DNA of 64,000 nucleotides from the NCBI RefSeq assembly GCF_030272615.1, contig NC_081406.1, positions 191,773,891 to 191,837,890 of the forward strand, given 5' to 3'. Shown here in pieces: positions 35,885 to 45,653 of the stretch; position 1 is the first letter of the stretch, and every line of letters begins with the position of its first letter. Under the pieces are notes generated by a model that searched no databases, was not told the origin of the DNA, and saw only the letters and a list, made by a program, of their open reading frames with translations. This stretch comes from Cryptomeria japonica. Its lineage: Eukaryota; Streptophyta; Pinopsida; Cupressales; Cupressaceae. The translations under genes and the position numbers were made by a program.

Positions 35885-38800
35885 ACATCATAACTATCCA
35901 TGTCCTCAGCAAAAATCTTCTGCAAGACCTGACAGTAATCCGGGGAGAGATGCTCCCAACCTTCAATTTTCCAATCACTGTCATGTTCCGAAGCCCACTT
36001 GGCCAACAATCAGCTGCTCTATTCCATTCACGAGGAATGTGGATGAAAGACACCTGCTCCATTAAAGAACTAATTTGAAGAATCTGATGAACAATCCTTG
36101 CCAGCTACCAATGAATCCCACTCACCTTCTTCTCCGTCAACAAATTATCAATAATTTGTGAATCCGATTCACAGATAACCTTCCTTCTACCCAACTCCCA
36201 AGCCTACTCTAGGGCATAGAGAATAACAAGTCCCTCCATAAGATTATTAGATTACCTCCCTTTATGCACTAAAAAGAAGAAAACCACCTCCCCCATACAA
36301 TTCCTACCAACACCACCAACCCCTGCAGGGCCTGGGTTACCCCTGGAGGAGCCATTGGTGTTAATCTTGATAAACTCATCCTGAGGGGGTCTCCACCTTC
36401 CCACCCTTTGGACCTTCTTCATAGCACATCTACCTCTTCTGAAACAAGCGGAGGCGGGAGACAACTCCTTCCAGCCAAACCTACTCACAATATCCGCTTC
36501 GTCTCTATCCAAAGGAAAATTCACCTCACATTTAGCTTCCACCGTCTCCTTAGCCATAACCATGATTCTATTCCACACTTGATGCACTAACAATCTGGCC
36601 TCTCGAAAGATCCTTCTGTTCCTCTCAAGCCAGATCTGCCAGAGCATGAAAATAGGCCCAATATACCAGATCGTCTGGAGGAAGGGGGACAAGATGGGAG
36701 GTCTACCCAAACTGCTCCAAAACTCCACTAGAGAGTTTGCGTGAACACAAGGACATTTCCACACCCCCCACCAGTAATGCCAAATAAGCATAGAGAAGGG
36801 GCATCTGAAGAATAGATGTGAGGAATCTTCCTCCCCATTACCACACAAAGCACAAATAGAAGGCCCCAAGAATCCCCGCTTGCGAATATTATCCAAAGTT
36901 AGGCATCTATTCAAGGCCAGAGTCCAAGTGAAGCAATTGCACTTGGGTCATGAAGAATTGTTCCAAACCTGGTTCCACCGGTGCACCTCTCTTCCCTCCA
37001 ATCTTTGGTTCAACAATTCCCGATATCCACTAGCTATAGTAAAGATGCCCTTAGGATTCGGAGACTAGGCAAGTCCATCCCTACCCTTAAGGGAACTATA
37101 GTGTCTACTCGCCAGAATGCCATGCAACTCAGCACACTCTTCCTCCATCCCAGCAACTGACCACTCATTAGGAGCCTTCCACCGCTCCAACTCTAGCTGC
37201 CCACACCTATAAACAACCTTGAAGTCACTCACCCTTGACCACCCTGCCTCCAAAAACCTCTGGCTAAGGTTCCCAAGATTAGGAAACTGAACAAGGATGG
37301 GGGGTACCCATCCCAAGAGTCGTTCCAGAAAAAGGACCTCTTCCCCCCTCCTGCAGATCCAAAAGAGTCCTTCCTTAATGAGAGAGGCCCCCTTCTTGAG
37401 AGTATACCAAATCGTTGAGCCTTTTCCCTCAAGCGGATATCTTGGAACCTCCTGCACTGGGATCCTCTGCATATATTTGTGGGCCAAAATCTTAGCCCAG
37501 CCACGATCCTGCTCGACACACCACCTCCAGTATAATTTAGCCACCAGAGCCTCCCCGAATAAAATAGCTTGCCTTAAACCAAGCCCCCCCCGACTGCTTC
37601 AAGCTACACACCAAGTCCCAATTGACAAGACTCCATTTGGAAGAGGATAGATTGCCTACCCATAAGAATTGCCTTGCCAAGGAGTCCAAACCCTTCAAGA
37701 ACCACTTTGGAGCCACTTGAACCATACATTGATAAATCGGAAGAGCTTGAACCACCGACTAAATCAGTTGAACCCTCCCAGCAAATGATAACCATCTGTG
37801 ATTCCAGTGTTCAACCTTCGAGCAAAATTTATCCAAGATACCTTGCCATGACTCCTGAGGAGGGTTACCAGGAGAAATAGGAATACCCAAATAAGTCAAG
37901 GGCAAAGAGCCAACTTGGAATCTCAAGATAAGAGCAATCCTCCTTTGAATAGTTCCAGGGGTGTTGAAGAAAAGGATAGAAGATTTATCTTTATTGATCA
38001 ACTGGCCCGAGGCCGCTAGATCAACATCTAAGACCTTACGCAAATTAGTAGCTTCTTTGATCTGAGCAAGTCCCATCAAGGCCATGTCATCAACAAATTG
38101 CAAATGAGACTGCTGCAGCAAGTCATTACCCCAGCTCCAACCCTAAATACTACCCAGACCCACATTATGCTTGATCAACCTCCCCAGGCCCTCGGCTAGG
38201 AAAATGAATAAGTAAGGGGAGAGGGGGTCCCTCTGATGGAGGCCCCTAGATGCACCAAACAACTCAGTATGATCACCATTGATTAGCACTAAGAAAGAGG
38301 TGGAGGTAACTCCACTCATAACCCATTAGATCCATTCCTCAGCAAAGCTAAAATCCCTAAGGAGCTTCTGGAGGAAGGACCAACAAACTCTATCGTAAGC
38401 CTTGGCCATGTCCAACTTGATAAACATTTCTTTTTCCTTGGAGGTTGCCATAGAATGAATGGTCTCCATAGCAATGACCACACCATCCAGAATTTGATAC
38501 CCTTCCACAAACCTGCTCTGTTCCTTAGAGATAACATCCCCTAGACACTTCTTCAGCCTCTCTGCTATCAGCTTAGAGATGATCTTATAAATCACATTGC
38601 AGAGAGATATAGGGCAGAACTGGCCTAACATGTCGGCCCCATCGCACTTAGGGATTAGCACAATGAAAATTGCATTCAAGGCCCGAAGCATTTGTTTATT
38701 CCTTTGGGACTCTTGGACTACTTCTAATAAGTCTAGTTTGATGATATCCTAGAACTCTTGAAAGAATTCAATCGGGAACCCATCTGGTCCAGGGGCTTTT

Positions 38801-40159
38801 CCTTTCCTCATGTGAAAAACAATCCTCTCAAATTCTTCCAGCAAAATAGGGCCCATAAGTTGCTCATTCATCTCCCCAGTAACAAGAGGAGGAATGCAAG
38901 CGAGAACCTAGTTCTCCTCTACCAATTCCCTCTATGAATCCTCACTGAAGAGGGATCGGAAATACTGTAAAGCCTTCCTAGATATCTCCTGCAAGGATAA
39001 TAACACCTCACCTCTATCATTGACCAGTGCAGGAATGAAATTTCCATGACCTCTTGCTTTCACAGAGTTGAAAAAGAAAGCAGTGTTCTTATTGCCTTCT
39101 TGAAGCCAATCAATACGGGCTCTCTGTTTCCAGTAGATTTCTTCCTTGAGTTCCCATTCCTCTAAAGCCTTGACACCCCTGTCCTCCTCCCTAAGCAAGG
39201 CTTCAGACAAACCATGCTCTCTGATTTCATTGGTGATGACATTTAACACTGTTTGGACAACTTTCTTAGCATGAAAATGTTCCTGAAGCCCTGCCTATTC
39301 CACTGTTTAAGTTGAAACTTAACAAACTACATAGCAGTGCCAAAGGCCGGCCTCCCCTTGCTCCACCACTACTCAACAAGAGCCTGCAAATTAGGATCCC
39401 GAAGCCACATAAGTTGGAATTTGAAGGAAGGAGAGTGAGCAACCCAGGTAGAAGAAGAAACTAGCTTGATAGGCCAGTGGTCTGACCCTCTCCAGTTAAG
39501 AATCTCAGAACTTGTGGACCACCCCCACCAAACCAAAAATAGGAAACCAGAAATCGATCCAGCCTCTCTACAATCCAATACTCCCCCACTCTCCTATTGT
39601 TCCAAGTGAACAACCCATTACCAGGCTTAATGTCAACAAGATGCAGCAAAGATATACTATCCCGAAAAAGGAAAGAAGAAGGTTCCAACCGCATGACACC
39701 CCCCTTCTTCTCACTCAACTCAAGGATAACATTGAAATCTCCTTCCATAATCCAAGGATGAAAAGGGACCAACCTTCACATACAAGAAATATAAGACCAT
39801 AAGTTCTACTTGCCTTGAAGATCGGTGGGGGCATATATATTAGAAAACAAGATAAGATCTTCGGTCTCCAGACTAGAGGCAACCCCAGATAACGAAGATT
39901 TGGAAGCCACCCACCAAACAGAGCAAATCCTTGAAGGGTTCCAAAGACAGGCCACCCCTCCAGAGGAACCAGCTGCCCCAATACACTGACACTTGCCTTA
40001 CCCCCAGAGCTTCGGCACTAGACCCATCATACTCTCCACTGAGAGTTTAGTTTCTTGCAAGAACAAGAGATCAGGGGAATGATTCCTAATAAATTCCCAA
40101 ACAACTTTTTGTCTAGGGCTGCTATTCAAGCTCCTTACATTCCATGAGAGCACAATCAT
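35885..40159 (-). pseudogene. LINE ORF2: endonuclease, reverse transcriptase, zinc finger, RNase H
   Basis: Starts at ATG 40159 with MIVLSWNVRSLNS, the apurinic-type endonuclease opening. The endonuclease continues with FLQETKLS, IYAPTD-like text and IMEGDFNVIL. Reverse transcriptase blocks include KCDGADMLGQFCPISLCNVI, KLDMAKAYDRVCW, the catalytic FVDD at about 38097-38086, and LPLTYLGIPIS. A zinc-finger (zf-RVT) block follows: CALCGNGEEDSSHLFFRCPF at about 36860-36800. The RNase H domain begins KINTNGSSRGNPGPAGVGG near 36372. There the usual first catalytic Asp (TDGSS) is Asn. It ends with HIPREWNRAADC near 36030. In-frame stops (for example near 38330 and 37758) and frameshifts (near 37560, 39370) break the frame. 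The product would nick target DNA and copy its RNA at the nick. Confidence 0.92.
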
Positions 40160-41540
40160 TTAGGAGGATTGGAAAAGTGAGAATCCAAAGTCTTTACTAA
40201 CCTTGACTCAACCAAATTCTCTCCCATCAATTTGATTTTATCCAAATCCTTCTTTTTGCCAACCTTTGAGTTCTTCTCTGTAGCACTTTTCTTAATATCT
40301 TTCTGATGCAGACCCAGGTGAACGGAAGACTTATTACTTTTAGCCCCAACTGGTTCCAATTTCAGGGCTATCAGAGAGCCCTCCCCCCCAACCAAATTCA
40401 CCTTCGACCCAGGAGTGAGTCCCAACTGGACCCCTACTGTCTGATCCATCTCCATTTGTTGGCTTCCAATCACTTGCAGGGCCTGAGTAAAATCCTCAAT
40501 AACTCTTTCTGACCCCACCTTGAAGCACCTTTGTTCAAAGGAGTTAACCCTGGATTCACTTCCTGATGGCTAAGGTCATCCAAGGCCTCAAATATGTTAA
40601 AGGTATTCTCCTTCCGTCTCTCATGTAAGGGCCTCTTTTGTCCTCGATTCCTGTTCCTTGTCTTAACTAAGACAAAACCATCAGCACCCACTACCTCGGT
40701 CGACATAGCAACTTTTCCTTTATTAGCCCTATCTTGACTCTAGGCTGACTGTTGAGGTTGGTGCACCACCAGTTTATATCTAGGGCACTTACATTGTAAA
40801 TGACCATACTCATGACACATATGACAACGAAAAGGTAAAGTCTCATAATCTAGCTGTTGAACCCATGAGTGGGAGCTCGCACACATTTCTATAGCATCTA
40901 GCAAAGGCTTACTAAGATCAATTTCAACACAGATGCACGCAAAGGTCATTACCTTTCTCCTTAGGGTTTGCATTGAAGATCCCACTGGCTTCCCAAGCAA
41001 TGCGGCCAACAACCGTAGCAAATCCTCCCGACAACATTCCACTGGAAAACGTGGTAAACGAACCCACACTGGAACCCTATTTGGGAGCTCCTTCAAAGGG
41101 TTAAACCTCGCATGCCAAGGTTTGATGAACAATCCCACCTGGTTGTAAAAATATAGGCCTCCTTCAAAGATCCTATTGTGGTCCTCCATGCAGTTGAAAG
41201 TAACCAGGAAATAGTTGTTTGCTAACAACATAATCTCCATTTCCCCTTCCGGTGCCCAAGTTCTTCGCACCCAGTTTTCCAAAAACTGCAAAGAAACCCT
41301 CATTCCCAAAAACTTGCATTATAGCGAGTGTTTTGAAAAGTACTCAATGTCTTCAGCTATCAACTCAGGAGGAATAACCAGCTTCGGCCTCTAACTGCAT
41401 CTCTCTAGGCAACCATTAATCTTCATAATGCGAGAGCTACTAACACTCCCCGATCCCGATTCAGATGAGAAAATCTTATTGTTAAAAGTCTTCATACTTT
41501 GGAGTGGGGGTTTTGAACACACCGTAGCGCGAAAATCCAT
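40156..41540 (-). pseudogene. LINE ORF1: DUF4283-like RNA-binding protein with CCHC knuckle
   Basis: The start is taken at ATG 41540 (MDFRATVCSKPPLQ). A TAG near 41393 and a TAA near 41322 interrupt the start region. The next 190 codons hold the DUF4283-type fold (FLENWVRRTW, NYFLVTFNCMEDHNRIFEGG, VPVWVRLPRFPVECC) and the knuckle CHMCHEYGHLQCKCP at about 40830-40786. A stop at 40740 and a frameshift near 40520 follow. The C-terminal part is basic and ends HFSNPPK at 40158-40156. The stop codon overlaps the ORF2 start as ATGA. ORF1 proteins of this type bind element RNA. Confidence 0.88.
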
Positions 41541-41627
41541 GGTGGGAGGTACCTACGAGACCTCACCACCAATACTCGTCATCGGAGCTCACAAAAAAAA
41601 ATATTCAAGATTATAAAGGACCCACAC

Positions 41628-41705
41628 TCCAAAGGGCCACTTGAGAAGGCACAACACCCACACCCCAAAGGGCCACTTGAGAAGGCATGACACCCACAAC
41701 CCCAC
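41628..41705. repeat. Two-copy tandem repeat in the LINE leader
   Basis: CCAAAGGGCCACTTGAGAAG plus GCAYRACACCCACA is present twice (near 41634 and 41672), period about 38-40 bp. It lies 5' of ORF1, where tandem promoter or leader units are common in LINEs. Confidence 0.75.
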
Positions 41706-41920
41706 CCCTCCCAAGCACCACCGAGAGAAGGCACCGGTCGAAACCCCTGTCCCCCTGAAAGCCCACGACCTGCAGCAAACCAGAAGCCCAGCTACTCGTA
41801 GCCGAAGCCCCACCTGACACCCACCGATTCACCCTCTACTCCCTTGGTCGAACCCTACCCAACTTCGTCTACCACTTATCTCCCCCACCGCCCCTGCACT
41901 TCCCTCCCCCCATTGACACC

Positions 41921-42809
41921 AAATAATTAAAATTAAGTAACTTAAATTAAATTAACTAATGTAAACATACTGAAATTTAAACTAATTAAAATTTAAAAAG
42001 TGTATAAGAATTATAAAATAAAATAAAATAACTTAAATTAAATAAATAATTTAAACATAGTAAAACTTAAGTTGATTAAAATTTAAGTAAAATTTAAGTT
42101 GATTAAAATTTAAGAATTGTATAAGAGCTAAAAAATCAAATAAAAACTTAAATTAAATAAAATAACTAAAGCGAAATTAAATTAAATAGTTTTCTTTCTT
42201 TAGAAAAAGAAGAAATTAAAGTTAAGTTTCTTTACATGCATCATTTAAATTAATAAATTAAATAAACTAATTTAAATTAATTGAAATTACGTAACTTAAA
42301 TTAAATAAAATTATTTAAACAGTAAAATTTAAGCTAATTAAAATTTAAGAATTGTATAAGAATTAAAAAATCAAATAAAACAAGTGCCATGTAGTGGTGA
42401 GTACTTATCGTCATAATATTGTAATAAAAATATTTGTTCTAATTTTTAATTATTATAATTTAGAATTGTAATAAAAATATTTATTTTAATTTTTAATTAT
42501 TATAATTTTGAATCATTGTTATGTTTAAAATTATATTAATGTAATATTGACTATAACTCTTACTTTAATAAAAAAATATAAATAATTATAATATAACACA
42601 AATTTAATAGTGAATATATATATTTTTCTTAAGAGCATAATCCTAATTTAATTTAAGAAATCTATAATATTATATTATTTTATTCACTGGGCATAGGGGA
42701 CAAACAAGGATGAGCGCCATGCAAAAATGTATGTCAATTAGGATTCATTGATTCATTGCTTGTGGATGAAGGAATGAGAGCAAGTCAAAGGAAAGAGGAA
42801 GGTAGGGCC
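41921..42809. repeat. AT-rich repeat field, right of the LINE, then short unique flank
   Basis: 41925-42380 continues the field of 35076-35765 (TTTAAACATAGTAAAACTTA, AGTTGATTAAAATTTAAG, and AAATAGTTTTCTTTMTTTAG in both). From about 42400 to 42809 it is ordinary AT-rich sequence up to the CACTA terminus. No gene is seen. Confidence 0.75.
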
Positions 42810-42832
42810 CACTAGTACATTTGGGGCTCAAT

Positions 42833-43290
42833 TTCGACGACAGTTCGTTGGAATTCCGACTACAATTCGTCGGACTACTGACAAGCAACGTCGTCAAAAA
42901 ATTATAGTCGGACATTCCGACGGTGCTCAAGAACATCGTAATTCTGACGCCATCGAAGACTCTTCTGACAACAACCATGACTGCGCTTAGCCGTCGATAA
43001 AACTCTATATGTCGTTGGAATTTCGTCGACATCTAGGTAATGTTCCGACAGTGAACTCTGGCGAGAATGTCGTCGGATATACAACATCCTCGTCAAATGT
43101 TTCATGGGGGTCCGTCGAAAGTTTGATGATGTCCAACAACAACTAGGTCATCCGCACCGACGAGGATTTTGTATGTTTGATGGTTCAGGCATTGGCATAA
43201 ATTGGGTGGGCGTCAAATCAATGGCACACTCACTACTTATCTAACAAGGATGCTATCGGACATACAACATCCTTGTCGGATTCTTGGTGG
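42833..43290. repeat. CACTA subterminal repeats (TCCGACGA-type)
   Basis: More than fifteen variants of GTCGGA, TCCGAC, TCGACG and CGTCGTC in both orientations within 460 bp, for example TTCCGACTACAATTCGTCGG and GTCGTCGGATATACAACATC. Weaker copies lie at the other end (53338-53400: TTTCCGACTAAC, AAAACGTCATCAAC). Such arrays bind the transposase accessory protein in En/Spm. Confidence 0.85.
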
Positions 43291-44699
43291 CTAGAAAGAT
43301 TTGAATTGATTGATCAATACGATAATACTAAAGATTCATTATTCTGTATCAACCAACCAAACAAAAATAAATACAATTTGACAATCTAATCTTTCCACTC
43401 AAAGACCACCCTAAAAAAACCATGTATGATTGAAGAATTGTGTCCCACGTTAAGTTCTTCAATCCCATCAATACCCACCCATAGATGGCATACTGTAAGT
43501 TGGCATGGGAGGCATTACCATTCCACCCATACCTCGTTGAAAGCAACCTCCCATGCCCACTCCCATGGCAGGCACTAGAGGTGTTGGAAAAGCAAGGGGA
43601 AGAAGATGAGCATACATATTATGTAAACAAAATAGGCACATATTTATTAGAATTTTTAAAAATCATCAGTAGAGTAGAACACGTGCTCCTTGAGGCTCAA
43701 TTAAGAAAAATGCATACCTATTGAGAAACAAGACATTTCTCTTCTTTCTCCTTGGATTTCTCTTCTTGGACAACCTCTAACTTGTCCTTAACAAGCTCAT
43801 CAAATTTTGTCGTGTATTCTCGAATGAACTTTGAAAATAATTTTTTTGAATATTAGCTATTTAATTCTGCAGAAGATTTAAATGTTTATTAAAGAGAAAC
43901 TTAAAATATTCACAGAATCATTAGAGTATATCAAGAACCTGAAGTAGGTATGGAAACACAAAGTCAATCATATTATTCATCCAGGCAAGTTCCAAAGACA
44001 CATCTGGTCCAAGATCAAGTCATAGCATATGAACAAGCATGAAGCAAAGCATTCTTTCTTGCCCTGCAATTCCAAATGTAAAAGTAAGCCCCATTTCAAT
44101 GCCCCAATCCAAAATGAAAATTCAACATATACTTTATCCTGTGAGAGAGAACAACCAACTATATGTTTTACCAATTGTATACCCATTCCACAAAATACAC
44201 CAGCAATTCCTCTGCAATTTCACGATCACCCGATTGAGAACTAGTTTCCATTGCATCCTTGTAAAGATTATTCTTTTTAGACAATGCAACATGTTAGCAC
44301 ATAATTTTTCAAATTAATTATGCTCTTAAAAATGCTATTTTTCTATAATTTCCTTTTATACATTGAGCACTTTTTCCATAAGAATAGGAACTATTGGGTT
44401 TTATGTGTAGGTGCAATCTTGTAGTGACAATATCCATCCATTTGTGACTTCTCTCCAGAGATTCAACCATCAGGTGGGCATATTGAGGGTGGCATTGAGA
44501 CAAGATGAAGCACTCTGGGTTTCCTTTTGAGGTGAGGAGGCCTGGCAAACATGTTCTTGGGATTGATCAAAGTGCACAAGTAATTATCAAAAAGGGTAAA
44601 TCTCCCATGCAAAACATAGTTTTTGTTTAGATTGTATTAAATCCATTATCAAATTTTGTATCTTAAAGAAGGAGTTGAAAATTATTGAAATTTCACATT

Positions 44700-45425
44700 A
44701 TCGGTATAAGTTATATCAATGAGGGCACTTAAACTAACAAAGACCAATTTTGCATCAGGATACCATATACTGATGAGAGAGTGTAGCAAGCCGGAGTTGT
44801 ACTCATTGGCAGAAGTTATACCGATCAAGGAGAAAAGTTGAGGAGAATTGATGCATCGGCAAAAAATATACTGATATGACCCATTGACATAGTAAACACT
44901 AGCAGCAACAATGGAAAATTGTCTTGCCGATAGCGGATGAGGCTATTGGTAAGACTTATATCGATAAGAGTGGCGAAAAGAAGAGTCCATCAGTATAACC
45001 AAAATGATCAGTATGTGTTACTTTGAGCCACCTCGACACCTGAAGAAATCATCGGTGAAACATATACCGATGGAACATACTCTATCGGGAAGACTTTGCT
45101 TATCGGTATGTTTCATTTCGAATTACTCCGATACCCGATGAAGGAGTAGACTGATTGAGCAGAGCAAAGACACTATCGGGAAGACTCATGGTGATGAAGC
45201 TGGTTGCATCGGAAAGAGCTATGCTAATGGTGAAGCCCATCGGGGAAACAATGCCTATCACGATAACGCTAAATGAGCTAACCCGATGCCCGATGAGGAG
45301 GAAAAGGATTCATCAGCTTAGGGTATCCCGATAAGAGAAAGTAAGATGTCAAAGCACATAAAGGGTTGTTCAAAGAGTGCCAAAAGGGAAATATTCATCG
45401 GGGAGACATATGTCGATGAGCTGCT
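44700..45425. repeat. Field of ATCGG / CCGAT motifs in both orientations
   Basis: More than twenty ATCGG or CCGAT pentamers, and near matches, occur in 725 bp. They are often paired as an inverted module such as ATCGGTGAAACATATACCGA or ATCGGGAAGAC. Expected chance occurrence in this base composition is far lower. The field lies just upstream of the 510-codon frame. It resembles subterminal binding-site arrays of DNA transposons, but it is inside the CACTA and uses a different motif from the CACTA ends. Confidence 0.8.
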
Positions 45426-45653
45426 GTCATATCAGAATTCAAAACCGAATTTTTTAAAAATCTTCTATTTAATACTTGCAGTAGATGCATCTATGGTTCG
45501 CACGAGGCAAATTTTATGAGAATTTCATTATTGCAAAAGAATACGGCTGAACTATAAATTGCCTTGTCTAAATACTGCATTGATGAATGAAGAATACACA
45601 GATAGAACACATTGCGCCTTTGAAAAATAGAGCAGAGGATTGTAATTGCATAA

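Larger units (their letters stand above)
35766..41920 (-). mobile_element. L1-type LINE, ~6.1 kb, two decayed reading frames
   Basis: Minus-strand non-LTR retrotransposon. The 3' end is a poly(A) tract (11 T on plus, 35766-35776) preceded by an AATAAAG signal near 35801-35795. The order in sense is a G/C-rich leader, ORF1 with a DUF4283-like domain and CCHC knuckle, then ORF2 with endonuclease, reverse transcriptase, zinc-finger domain and RNase H. The body is much more G/C-rich than the AT field around it. The 5' end near 41920 is where AT-rich repeats resume; target duplications cannot be told apart from repetitive AATTAA text. Premature stops and frameshifts make it inactive. Its length matches a full plant L1. 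Confidence 0.93.

Noticed and set aside
37297-39802. Plus-strand open frames of up to 117 codons within the LINE
   Set aside because: They are the complement of ORF2 coding sequence, with no motif of their own.
42745-43105. Minus frames of 95 and 67 codons
   Set aside because: They run through the CACTA subterminal repeats and across its terminus, so they cannot be a host gene.
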